The translations under genes were made by a program, and so were the position numbers. This document shows, one piece after another, positions 1 through 7,052 of a DNA stretch of 12,291 bases (within the stretch, counting starts at the first letter, position 1; every line of letters starts with the position of its first letter). The notes under the pieces are model-generated. The model searched no databases. It was not told the DNA's origin and saw nothing but the letters and a program-made list of their open reading frames with translations. Source of the DNA: Syntrophomonadaceae bacterium (GTDB taxonomy: Bacteria > Bacillota > Dethiobacteria > DTU022); the NCBI GenBank assembly GCA_007126465.1, contig SLBE01000034.1:1-12291 (forward strand), read 5' to 3'.

Positions 1-123
1 GGGTTCAAGGCTGTTATTATGGCCTTTGGCCTGTTTGGCCTGGCGTCAATGTGGGAAGCGGTTTTTGCTGATGTCGGTGTAGCTTTGCTCGCTGTTGTTA
101 ATTCCATGCGAGCTTTAAGATAA
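1..123 (+). CDS. Heavy-metal-translocating P-type ATPase, C-terminal fragment
   Basis: The gene enters from the left edge; only the last 40 codons are present, ending in TAA at 121-123. The peptide is hydrophobic and contains LASMWEAVFADVGVALLAVV followed by a short basic tail (NSMRALR). This matches the terminal membrane helices of P1B ATPases of the CadA/ZntA/CopA type, where a W-E-A-V-F-A-D-V-G motif near the C terminus is characteristic. Such pumps export Zn, Cd, Pb or Cu across the cytoplasmic membrane using ATP. The metal cannot be assigned because the CPC/metal-site helix and any N-terminal metal-binding domain lie outside the window. The stop codon is only 9 bases before the -35 box of the glyQS promoter, and no terminator is visible between them. 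Confidence 0.75.
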   Translation, partial: GFKAVIMAFGLFGLASMWEAVFADVGVALLAVVNSMRALR

Positions 124-132
124 GATTTTTAC

Positions 133-161
133 TTGACAACAGGATTGGTAGTTGTTAGTAT
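133..161 (+). promoter_or_regulatory. Sigma-A promoter of the glyQS T-box transcript
   Basis: A perfect -35 TTGACA (133-138) is separated by 17 bases from TAGTAT (156-161), one mismatch from TATAAT. Transcription would begin near 168, just upstream of the first T-box helix at about 181. That is the expected arrangement for a leader-controlled aminoacyl-tRNA synthetase operon. Confidence 0.8.
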
Positions 162-175
162 CTTAATAATCTTAT

Positions 176-386
176 AGCACTGAAGCGATGATGGAGAGAA
201 GTAGCCGGAATAATTTATCCCAGCGAGGCAGGAATGGTGCAAGCCTGCCGGTTACCCGGTCAATGGCGCTCCTGAGCATTCTGAATAATCAAGCGGGCTA
301 GCGGCAGCACTGCCGTAAGTCAAGTAGGGTGGAACCGCGGGAATAGTTCCCGTCCCTATGGTTTAAAAACCAGGGACGGGATTTTT
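176..386 (+). promoter_or_regulatory. Glycine T-box riboswitch (glyQS leader)
   Basis: The canonical T-box AGGGTGGAACCGCGG is at 326-340. Stem I can be folded from about 182 to 281. GGAG (193-196) pairs with CTCC (269-272), leaving a specifier loop with AGTA (200-203) on one side and GGC (265-267), a glycine codon, on the other. GCCGG (204-208) pairs with CCGGT (256-260), and the distal hairpin is 229-246. A short stem III is CGGCA/TGCCG (302-315). The spacing leaves no room for stem II, as in the known compact glyQS T-boxes. The T-box UGGA (330-333) is complementary to a 3' UCCA end, fitting the U discriminator usual for bacterial tRNA-Gly. Uncharged tRNA-Gly should stabilise the antiterminator and allow glyQS transcription. 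Confidence 0.95.
349..386 (+). terminator. T-box-controlled intrinsic terminator
   Basis: CCCGTCCCT (349-357) pairs with AGGGACGGG (372-380), with extra inner pairing of GGTT with AACC, followed by A and five T residues (382-386). The left arm is also the segment expected to pair with the T-box (326-340) to form the antiterminator, so the two helices are mutually exclusive. Confidence 0.92.
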
Positions 387-409
387 ATATTTATGAAGGA
401 GGAATTAAC

Positions 410-1288
410 TTGGACCTACAAACTATTATGATCAGACTGCAGGATTATTGGGCAGAGCGTGGGTGCCTGATCTGGCAGCCCTATGATGTGGAAAAAGGAG
501 CCGGCACGATGAACCCGGCTACTTTCCTCAAATCACTCGGACCTGAACCATGGTCGGTTGGTTATGTTGAACCTTCCAGGCGCCCTGCCGACGGTCGCTA
601 TGGCGAAAATCCCAATCGCTTATACCAGCACCTGCAATACCAGGTAATAATTAAACCTACACCGCCTGATATTCAGCAGCAGTACCTTGACAGCCTTGCC
701 CACCTCGGGCTTAACCCCCTGGAGCATGATATCCGCTTTGTAGAAGATAACTGGGAAGCGCCGACACTCGGGGCCTGGGGCCTCGGCTGGGAAGTATGGC
801 TGGATGGTATGGAAATTACCCAGTTTACCTACTTTCAGCAGGTTGGTGGGTACGATGTAGAACAGGTTCCGGTTGAGCTGACTTACGGCTTGGAACGGAT
901 TGCCATGTACCTGCAGGACTGTGACAACGTGTTTGACCTGATCTGGACAGGAAAGATAACTTACGGTGAGGTATTTCAGAGAGTGGAATGGGAACAGTCC
1001 AGCTACAGTTTTGATTATGCCGATCGCGATTTACTGTTTTCTCTTTTCAACAGTTATGAAAAAGAAGCTAATAGGCTTCTGGAGCTGGACCTGGTTTATC
1101 CCGCTTATGATTACATTTTGAAGTGTTCCCATACTTTTAACAACTTGGAAGCAAGGGGAGCAATCAGTGTTACAGAAAGAGCCGCCTACATCGGGCGGGT
1201 GCGGACCCTGGCCAGACGCTGTGCCGAATGTTACCTGAAACAGCGAGAAAAAGCAGGCTATCCCTTACTGGCAGGAGGTGCAGTATAA
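410..1288 (+). CDS. glyQ: Glycyl-tRNA synthetase alpha subunit
   Basis: This is the catalytic alpha chain of the bacterial alpha2-beta2 glycyl-tRNA synthetase, which charges tRNA-Gly with glycine in the cytoplasm. At 292 residues it has normal family length. Visible class II features include EPSRRPADGRYGENPNR (residues 54-70) in the motif 2 region, GWEVWLDGMEITQFTYFQQ (126-144) in the glycine site, and ELTYGLERIAMYLQ (156-169) as motif 3. The start is TTG at 410, giving MDLQTIMIRLQDYW. AAGGAGG (396-402) lies 7 bases upstream, and no ATG near this position fits the family N terminus. Its stop TAA (1286-1288) shares one base with the glyS ATG, so the subunits are probably translationally coupled. 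Expression is controlled by the upstream glycine T-box. Confidence 0.98.
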   Translation: MDLQTIMIRLQDYWAERGCLIWQPYDVEKGAGTMNPATFLKSLGPEPWSVGYVEPSRRPADGRYGENPNRLYQHLQYQVIIKPTPPDIQQQYLDSLAHLGLNPLEHDIRFVEDNWEAPTLGAWGLGWEVWLDGMEITQFTYFQQVGGYDVEQVPVELTYGLERIAMYLQDCDNVFDLIWTGKITYGEVFQRVEWEQSSYSFDYADRDLLFSLFNSYEKEANRLLELDLVYPAYDYILKCSHTFNNLEARGAISVTERAAYIGRVRTLARRCAECYLKQREKAGYPLLAGGAV

Positions 1289-3366
1289 TGACAGCAGCAG
1301 ATAAGCTTTTGATGGAAATTGGTTGTGAAGAAATACCATCCCGGTTTATTCCGCGGGCCATGGAACAGCTTAAAAGTGAAGCAGCTTCTTTACTGGCCGA
1401 AAACAGGTTGAAACATGGATTGATTGAAACCTGGGCCACCCCCCGGCGCCTGGTCATTTTGATCAACGAACTGGAAGTGAAGCAGGCTGACCTGGTGGAA
1501 AAAATTAAAGGACCTCCGGTTGACAGGGCTTACGATGATCAGGGCCAGCCGACCAGGGCGCTGCAGGGTTTTATAAATAACCATGGTGTTGCCATGGATC
1601 AGATTGAAGAAGAGACGATTAAAAATGCGAAATACATTGTGGTTGAAAAAGAGGTTGCCGGTATTGAGACAATGAATCTTCTGCCCGATCTATTACCACG
1701 GTTAATCCAGAAGCTCAATTTTCCGCGTCCCATGTACTGGCAGAGCAAGGAAGTCCGTTTTGCCAGACCGATCCGCTGGATTCTTGCCCTTTATAGAAAT
1801 AAACCGGTATTATTCAGTTATGCAGGAATTGATTCAGGAAAGGTAACTTACGGTCATCGCTTCCTGGCGCCGGGACCTTTTGAGATTGACAGCGTTAATA
1901 ACTATTTCCGCTGTCTCGATAATAACTATATTGTTGTTGATCAGGAACGCCGCCGTTCAATGATCCTGGAACAGCTCAAGGAAAAAGCTGAGGAAAAGGG
2001 AGGAAAAGCCCTGGTGGATGAAGATTTGCTTGAAGAGGTAATCTACCTGGTTGAGTATCCCGTTGCCGTTGATGGCACTTTTGATCCTGCTTTCCTTGAT
2101 CTGCCACAGGAAGTGCCGATCACTTCGATGCAGAATCACCAGCGCTATTTTCCCATTGTTGAGAAAGACAGTGGAAAACTAATGCCCTGTTTTGTTGGCA
2201 TCAGTAACAATCTTTTTCATGAAAATATCCGTAAGGGCTATGCCAAGGTTTTGCAGGCGCGCCTTGCTGACGGCAGATTTTTCTTTAATGAAGATCGGAA
2301 AGAACCGCTGGAAAAATATGTGGAACAATTGAACAGTGTGATTTTCCTCGAACAGCTGGGCAGTGTGGATAAAAAACGGGAGCGCCTGATCAAACTGACA
2401 GAAATAATCGGAACAAAAATAAATATTGCTATGGATCAAATTGAAAAGGCAAAAAGAACTGCTCATCTCTGCAAGGCAGACCTGGTAACCAACATGGTTA
2501 AGGAATTCCCCGAACTGCAGGGAGTTATGGGCAGGGAATATGCTGTTTTAAGCGGGGAGGAAGAAGAAGTGGCAACAGCAATATATGAGCATTATCAGCC
2601 CCGTTTTGCCGGTGATGTCATTCCTTCTACAATGGAAGGAGCCCTGGTTTCACTGGCGGATCGTATTGACACTTTGGCCGGATGCTTTGCTATCGGCATA
2701 CAACCTACCGGGTCCCAGGATCCATATGCCCTGCGCCGGCAGGCCCAGGGAGCAGTTGCTGTTCTGCTTGGCTTTAAGATGGAAATTACCCTGGAAGAAT
2801 ATATTAATGCGGCGCTGGATACCCTGGAAGGCACCCTAAAATTGGATGCAGAACAAAGCAATGTTGTGGCAAAAAATCTTAATGACTTCCTGGTTCAGCG
2901 TATTCGTTTCGTTCTGCGTGAGCGTGGCACTGATCATGACATTATAGAAGCAGTTTTGGCAGTGCCCTTTAAAACGATTTATGAGCTGGTTGAAAAAGCC
3001 ACTGTGCTTGAAGATTACCTGAAGGGTCCTCTGCTTGACGACGTGATTATTGCTTACAACCGGGTAGCTAACCTGGCCCAAAAGGCTGAGGGAGATGACA
3101 TTGAGAAAAAGCTCTTTGAGCATGCTTCTGAAAAGGAACTCTTTAGCAGCCTAAAAACTGCTGAAGGAGCATTGAGAGATATAAATGATTATGCCGAAGC
3201 CCTGGAGCAGCTGCAGCATTTAAAACAGCCGGTTGATCATTTCTTTGATAATGTAATGGTTATGGTCGAAGATCAGAAGCTGCGTGATAACCGGTTAAAC
3301 CTGCTTGCAGCTCTGAAAGACACCTTTAACCGGGTTGCAGATTTTTCTAAACTCCAGTCTCCATAA
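1288..3366 (+). CDS. glyS: Glycyl-tRNA synthetase beta subunit
   Basis: This is the beta chain of the alpha2-beta2 glycyl-tRNA synthetase, which binds and positions tRNA-Gly. The product has 692 residues, the usual family size. Recognisable segments are MEIGCEEIPSRF (9-20), TPRRL (51-55), EVRFARPIRW (155-164), TYGHRFL (187-193), CKADLVTNMVKEFPELQG (395-412, in the HD-like region) and LADRIDTLAGCFAIG (456-470). The last 100 residues or so correspond to the DALR-type anticodon-binding domain. I chose ATG 1288 because AGGAGGT (1273-1279) is 8 bases upstream and the protein then begins at the family N terminus. The open frame extends back to 1228, but those 20 extra codons lie inside glyQ and look unrelated. 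It is co-transcribed with glyQ under the T-box. No convincing terminator follows, so readthrough into the next gene is possible. Confidence 0.98.
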   Translation: MTAADKLLMEIGCEEIPSRFIPRAMEQLKSEAASLLAENRLKHGLIETWATPRRLVILINELEVKQADLVEKIKGPPVDRAYDDQGQPTRALQGFINNHGVAMDQIEEETIKNAKYIVVEKEVAGIETMNLLPDLLPRLIQKLNFPRPMYWQSKEVRFARPIRWILALYRNKPVLFSYAGIDSGKVTYGHRFLAPGPFEIDSVNNYFRCLDNNYIVVDQERRRSMILEQLKEKAEEKGGKALVDEDLLEEVIYLVEYPVAVDGTFDPAFLDLPQEVPITSMQNHQRYFPIVEKDSGKLMPCFVGISNNLFHENIRKGYAKVLQARLADGRFFFNEDRKEPLEKYVEQLNSVIFLEQLGSVDKKRERLIKLTEIIGTKINIAMDQIEKAKRTAHLCKADLVTNMVKEFPELQGVMGREYAVLSGEEEEVATAIYEHYQPRFAGDVIPSTMEGALVSLADRIDTLAGCFAIGIQPTGSQDPYALRRQAQGAVAVLLGFKMEITLEEYINAALDTLEGTLKLDAEQSNVVAKNLNDFLVQRIRFVLRERGTDHDIIEAVLAVPFKTIYELVEKATVLEDYLKGPLLDDVIIAYNRVANLAQKAEGDDIEKKLFEHASEKELFSSLKTAEGALRDINDYAEALEQLQHLKQPVDHFFDNVMVMVEDQKLRDNRLNLLAALKDTFNRVADFSKLQSP

Positions 3367-3375
3367 AATAAGCTT

Positions 3376-3474
3376 GAGCAGGCAGGAAGATATCCTCCTT
3401 GTAGAGTATATATAACCTGTGGCGGCTTCTTTTTTAATGGTGGCCTGCCTGATCTTTATTAAAAGGAGATATCT
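3376..3474 (+). repeat. Two crossing inverted repeats; one covers the ppsR Shine-Dalgarno site
   Basis: Pair A is CAGGCAGG (3379-3386) with CCTGCCTG (3444-3451). Two further outer pairs beyond a G-A mismatch extend it to 3376 and 3454. Pair B is AGATATCCTCCTT (3388-3400) with AAGGAGATATCT (3463-3474), twelve base pairs with one bulged C. The right arm of B includes the AAGGAG Shine-Dalgarno (3463-3468) of the gene at 3477. The arms run A-B-A'-B', so the helices cross; with only one base between A and B they probably form as alternatives rather than together. The function is unknown. A transcript reading through from glyS would carry both left arms. Confidence 0.6.
3382..3410 (+). promoter_or_regulatory. 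Possible sigma-H-type promoter before ppsR-ppdK
   Basis: GCAGGAAGA (3382-3390) resembles the sigma-H -35 consensus RnAGGAwww. GTAGAGTAT (3401-3409) resembles the -10 consensus RnnGAATww with one core mismatch (GAGT). The spacer is 10 bases, against the usual 11-12, so the match is imperfect. A start near 3415-3418 would give a leader of about 60 bases lacking the left arms of the inverted repeats. I see no good sigma-A promoter in this gap. Confidence 0.35.
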
Positions 3475-3476
3475 TT

Positions 3477-4301
3477 ATGCAAGAGGGGTCAGATAAACCG
3501 ATTGTTTACATAGTTTCCGATTCAATTGGCGATACGGCGGAGTTTGTAGTTAAGGCTGTTGCCAGCCAATTCGACTCCGGTAACGTGGATATGCGCAGGG
3601 TGCCCTTTGTTGAGAATGAGGAGCAAGTTAAGGATGTTTTTAAAGAAGCATCGGATTGCAATGCAATTATTGCTTATACCCTGGTTGTGCCAAAGCTGCG
3701 CAGGGCTATGGAACAGGAAGCCTTAAATCACGGTGTTTGCACGGCGGATATCCTGGGCTCATTGATGGGCGCTTTCAGCAGGGTAACCTGCAGGGAACCG
3801 ACCCTGGAGCCGGGAATGGTTCGCCAGCTTGATGAAGCCTATTTTCGCCGTGTTGCCGCGGTGGAATTTGCCGTTAAGCATGATGACGGTAAAGATCCCC
3901 GGGGGTTGACCCAGGCGGAGGTAGTTCTGGTAGGTATATCCCGAACTTCGAAAACCCCGCTCAGCATGTACCTTGCACATCAGGGGATCATGGTTGCCAA
4001 CTTACCACTGGTGCCTGAAGTTGAGCCTCCGGAGGAACTCTACTGGATTCCATCTGAAAAAGTTATCGGTCTGGTTATTAATCCCGGACAGTTGCGTGAA
4101 ATCAGGCAGGAACGCCTGAAAGCGCTCGGCCTTGATGAAGATGCCGACTACGTTAACGTGGCAAGGATCGAGGAAGAGCTGACCTATGCCCGCAGGGTTA
4201 TGAAAAAAATTGGCTGCACTGTCTTCGATGTTTCCAATAAAGCGGTCGAAGAAGTAGCCAACCGTATTATCCAGGTTACAAAGGGAGGGAAATCGGTTTG
4301 A
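3477..4301 (+). CDS. ppsR: Pyruvate, phosphate dikinase regulatory protein (DUF299/PDRP)
   Basis: This bifunctional regulator, by family knowledge, uses ADP to phosphorylate a threonine next to the catalytic histidine of PPDK (off) and uses phosphate to remove it, releasing pyrophosphate (on). The 274-residue length is typical. The N terminus has IVYIVSDSIGDTAEFV (9-24), diagnostic of the family. A P-loop-like GISRTSKTP (153-161, codons from 3933) is the nucleotide site, followed by the conserved TPLSMYLAHQG stretch. The ATG is 8 bases after AAGGAG (3463-3468), inside an inverted repeat. The stop TGA overlaps the TTG start of ppdK, its expected substrate, which supports PPDK rather than PEP synthase as the target. 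The symbol ppsR is borrowed from family usage; B. subtilis calls its homologue yqfL. Confidence 0.95.
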   Translation: MQEGSDKPIVYIVSDSIGDTAEFVVKAVASQFDSGNVDMRRVPFVENEEQVKDVFKEASDCNAIIAYTLVVPKLRRAMEQEALNHGVCTADILGSLMGAFSRVTCREPTLEPGMVRQLDEAYFRRVAAVEFAVKHDDGKDPRGLTQAEVVLVGISRTSKTPLSMYLAHQGIMVANLPLVPEVEPPEELYWIPSEKVIGLVINPGQLREIRQERLKALGLDEDADYVNVARIEEELTYARRVMKKIGCTVFDVSNKAVEEVANRIIQVTKGGKSV

Positions 4302-6943
4302 TAAAAGAGCGGTATGTATATCCCTTTGAGTATGGAGATAAATCAATGAAAAGTTTACTTGGTGGTAAGGGAGCTAACCTTGCTGAAATGGCCCGTATTG
4401 GACTGCCGGTTCCTCCTGGTTTTACCGTTACCACCGAGGCCTGCAACCGTTACCTGCGCGAGGGTGAGCAGCTTTGGCCGGAACTTAAAGAAGAAATCCT
4501 GGAAAATCTGGGCAAACTGGAAAGTCAAACCGGCAGGAAATTTGGCAGTAAGCAGCCATTATTGTTGTCAGTTCGTTCCGGTGCTGTAGTTTCGATGCCG
4601 GGCATGATGGATACTGTTTTGAATCTTGGCTTAAATAAAGAAACTACAGAATCTTTGGCCACAGAAACAGGTAATCGGCGTTTTGCCCTTGACTGCTACC
4701 GTCGCTTTATCCAGATGTTTGGTGATGTAGTCCTCGGAGTAGACCATTACAGCTTTGATAACGTTTTAACAGAAAAAAGGCAGCAAAAAAAAGTGCGAAC
4801 TGATGCAGAGCTTACAGAAAAAGATCTCGACGAGATTATTGAATCATTTTTACATTTAGTTAGAAAAGATACAGGTGCGGACTTCCCCCAGGATTCAGAA
4901 GAGCAGCTATTTCTGGCCATTGAAGCAGTTTTTAAGTCATGGAATACAGACAGGGCTGCCGTATATCGCAAAGCCAACAAGATAGCAGATGATCTGGGAA
5001 CAGCAGTTAATGTTCAGGCCATGGTGTTCGGCAACCTCGGCAATGATAGCGGCACCGGTGTTGCTTTTACCCGCGACCCTTCGACAGGTGAAAGAAAGCT
5101 TTATGGTGAATATTTACTTAATGCCCAGGGGGAAGATGTTGTTGCAGGCATACGCACGCCTCTACCCCTGGCTGCCCTTAAATCTGACCTGCCTTCAGTC
5201 TACCAGCAGTTTATAGAAACCTGCGAAAAACTTGAAAATCATTATCGTGATATGCAGGATATCGAATTTACCATTGAGCGCGGCAAGTTATACATGCTGC
5301 AGACCAGGACCGGAAAACGTACAGCATCGGCGGCGATCAGAATTGCTGTTGAAATGGTTAAAGATGGTTTTATCAGTACGGAGGAGGCCCTGCAAAGGAT
5401 TGAACCAGAGCAGCTGGAGCAGTTAATGCACTGGCGGATAGATCCTGATGCCGAAAAAGAAGTAGTGGGAAGCGGACTACCTGCTTCACCGGGAGCAGCG
5501 TCAGGTAAAGTGATATTTGATGCTAACCGGGCATTGGAGATGAGTCAGAATGGTGAAAAAGTGCTTTTGGTCCGCCCGGAAACTACACCCGATGATATTC
5601 ACGGCATTATTGCCGCAGAAGGAGTTTTAACCAGCAGGGGCGGTATGACCAGCCATGCTGCCGTTGTCGCCCGGGGAATGGGAAAACCCTGTGTCTGCGG
5701 ATGCGACACTTTAAGAATAGATTTAAATAAAGGCCTTTTTTACCTGGATGGAGTTCAACACAGGGAAGGTGAAATGCTTTCCATAGATGGTACCAGTGGC
5801 CAGGTTATCCTGGGTGAAGCAGCCTTGATTGAACCGCAGTTCAGTGATGAATTTTATGAGCTGCTTAGCTGGGCCGACCAGGTGCGCGACTTGAAGGTGA
5901 GGGCAAATGCCGACAATCCTGAAGATGCCAGGCTGGCTGTAGAAATGGGAGGAGAGGGTATCGGGCTTTGCCGGACAGAGCATATGTTCATGGCCGCTGA
6001 TCGGGTTCCTGTTGTGCAGAAGATGATTCTTTCAGAAAAACTGGAAGAACGTGAAGCCGCCCTTGAGGAACTTTTGCCAATGCAGAAAAGCGATTTTAAA
6101 GGTATCTTAAAAGAAATGGCCGGCAAACCGGTAACTATACGTCTGCTTGATCCACCCCTGCATGAGTTTTTACCCGACAGGGAAGAACTCTTGTTGGAGG
6201 TGGACCGCCTGCAAAGAGAAAATGGCGATCCTGAAAAACTGCGCTTCAAGGAAGAGCTGCTGCAGAAGGTACAGTCGCTTTCAGAGTTTAACCCTATGCT
6301 GGGACATCGGGGTTGCCGCCTTGGGATAGTTTACCCGGAAATTTATCGCATGCAGGTCAGGGCCATTTTTGAGGCTGCCTTTCAATTAATTGACGAAGGT
6401 CTTTCACCAGGTGAAATACTGCCGGAAATTATGATTCCCTTGGTTGGGCACCGCGAAGAAATGGAGAAGATGAAGCAGCTGGTTGAAAATGAGGCGAAGG
6501 CCATGTGTGAAGCAGAATGTAAAGAACTGCCTTACCTGGTTGGCACTATGATAGAGCTGCCCCGCGCCTGCCTGGTGGCCGACCAGCTGGCTGAATCAGC
6601 CTCCTTTTTCTCATTTGGCACTAATGACCTGACTCAAACTACCCTTGGTTACAGCAGGGATGATTCGGAAGGTAAGTTTTTGCCATTTTACCTGCAGCAA
6701 AAAATCTTAAAGGCAAACCCATTTGCCGAGGTTGACCAGGAAGGAGTAGGCTGCTTAATAAAAATTGCCATTGAGAAAGGACGTTCAACCAGGCATAATA
6801 TTAAGCTGGGGGTTTGCGGCGAGCATGGCGGAGATCCTTCATCTATTGCTTTCTTTCATGCAGCAGGTTTGGATTATGTCAGCTGCTCCCCTTACCGGAT
6901 CCCGATTGCCCGTCTTGCAGCAGCCAGGGCTGCCATGACCTGA
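4298..6943 (+). CDS. ppdK: Pyruvate, phosphate dikinase
   Basis: This cytoplasmic enzyme reversibly converts pyruvate, ATP and phosphate to PEP, AMP and pyrophosphate. It can serve gluconeogenesis or run toward pyruvate in PPi-linked glycolysis. The 881 residues fit the family. The nucleotide-binding domain is N-terminal, with LLGGKGANLAEMA (20-32) and LSVRSGAVVSMPGMMDTVLN (90-109). The swivelling phosphohistidine domain has GGMTSHAAVVARGMGK (448-463), with catalytic His453 and regulatory Thr451 (ACC at 5648-5650). The C-terminal PEP/pyruvate barrel has EGIGLCRTEHMF, FFSFGTNDLTQTTLGYSRDD and GVCGEHGGDP with the catalytic Cys at about 840. The start is TTG 4298 (MIKERYVYPFEYGD), overlapping the ppsR stop by four bases. 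AAGGGAGG (4281-4288) lies 9 bases upstream. No truncation or missing catalytic residue is seen. Confidence 0.98.
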   Translation: MIKERYVYPFEYGDKSMKSLLGGKGANLAEMARIGLPVPPGFTVTTEACNRYLREGEQLWPELKEEILENLGKLESQTGRKFGSKQPLLLSVRSGAVVSMPGMMDTVLNLGLNKETTESLATETGNRRFALDCYRRFIQMFGDVVLGVDHYSFDNVLTEKRQQKKVRTDAELTEKDLDEIIESFLHLVRKDTGADFPQDSEEQLFLAIEAVFKSWNTDRAAVYRKANKIADDLGTAVNVQAMVFGNLGNDSGTGVAFTRDPSTGERKLYGEYLLNAQGEDVVAGIRTPLPLAALKSDLPSVYQQFIETCEKLENHYRDMQDIEFTIERGKLYMLQTRTGKRTASAAIRIAVEMVKDGFISTEEALQRIEPEQLEQLMHWRIDPDAEKEVVGSGLPASPGAASGKVIFDANRALEMSQNGEKVLLVRPETTPDDIHGIIAAEGVLTSRGGMTSHAAVVARGMGKPCVCGCDTLRIDLNKGLFYLDGVQHREGEMLSIDGTSGQVILGEAALIEPQFSDEFYELLSWADQVRDLKVRANADNPEDARLAVEMGGEGIGLCRTEHMFMAADRVPVVQKMILSEKLEEREAALEELLPMQKSDFKGILKEMAGKPVTIRLLDPPLHEFLPDREELLLEVDRLQRENGDPEKLRFKEELLQKVQSLSEFNPMLGHRGCRLGIVYPEIYRMQVRAIFEAAFQLIDEGLSPGEILPEIMIPLVGHREEMEKMKQLVENEAKAMCEAECKELPYLVGTMIELPRACLVADQLAESASFFSFGTNDLTQTTLGYSRDDSEGKFLPFYLQQKILKANPFAEVDQEGVGCLIKIAIEKGRSTRHNIKLGVCGEHGGDPSSIAFFHAAGLDYVSCSPYRIPIARLAAARAAMT

Positions 6944-6973
6944 TTGAATAGTAAAAAGATTAAATCTTAAAAT
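6944..6973 (+). promoter_or_regulatory. Possible weak promoter before the oxidoreductase gene
   Basis: TTGAAT (6944-6949) and TAAAAT (6968-6973) are separated by 18 bases in the AT-rich 109-bp gap after ppdK. Both boxes are imperfect, so this is tentative; the downstream gene may simply be read through from ppdK, since no convincing terminator is present. Confidence 0.25.
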
Positions 6974-7036
6974 AGTCAGTCCATATAAACAGGAGAAAGA
7001 TTTTTTTTGGCGAATAAGAAGTAAGTTAAAATAGTC
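6967..7036 (+). repeat. Direct repeat of an 11-bp sequence in the ppdK-oxidoreductase gap
   Basis: TTAAAATAGTC occurs exactly at 6967-6977 and again at 7026-7036, offset by 59 bases. The second copy ends just before the AAGGAG Shine-Dalgarno (7039-7044). A 6+1+6 palindrome AAGATT-A-AATCTT (6956-6968) overlaps the first copy. These could be regulator sites or chance in AT-rich DNA. Confidence 0.45.
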
Positions 7037-7052
7037 GCAAGGAGTGATCTAA

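Noticed and set aside
1228..1287. Upstream extension of glyS from a TTG at 1228
   Set aside because: The 20 extra codons lie inside glyQ and do not resemble the GlyS N terminus, and ATG 1288 has an ideal Shine-Dalgarno.
3430..3435. Six-T run in the glyS-ppsR gap as a terminator
   Set aside because: No hairpin directly precedes it; the inverted-repeat arms lie on both sides and do not form a terminator with it.
3376..3474. A true pseudoknot from the two crossing repeats
   Set aside because: One base between the 5' arms could not span a 12-bp second helix, so alternative pairing is more likely than a simultaneous fold.
5080..5086. TTCGACA, a reverse-strand Spo0A-box core, inside ppdK
   Set aside because: It lies in the middle of coding sequence with no promoter nearby; a 7-base match is expected by chance.
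5854..6249. Long antisense reading frame opposite ppdK, and similar ones opposite glyS, dnaG, rpoD and the oxidoreductase
   Set aside because: They have low-complexity Ser/Arg-rich or unrecognisable products and mirror the codon pattern of strong genes on the plus strand.
6997..7008. Run of eight T residues as a ppdK terminator
   Set aside because: The only stem available is about 7 AU-rich pairs with a 28-base loop (6962-6968 with 6997-7003), too weak to call.
7007..7024. Five-codon reading frame TTG-to-TAA with AGGAG upstream
   Set aside because: It is too short to support as a gene or leader peptide, and its sequence shows no regulatory codon run.
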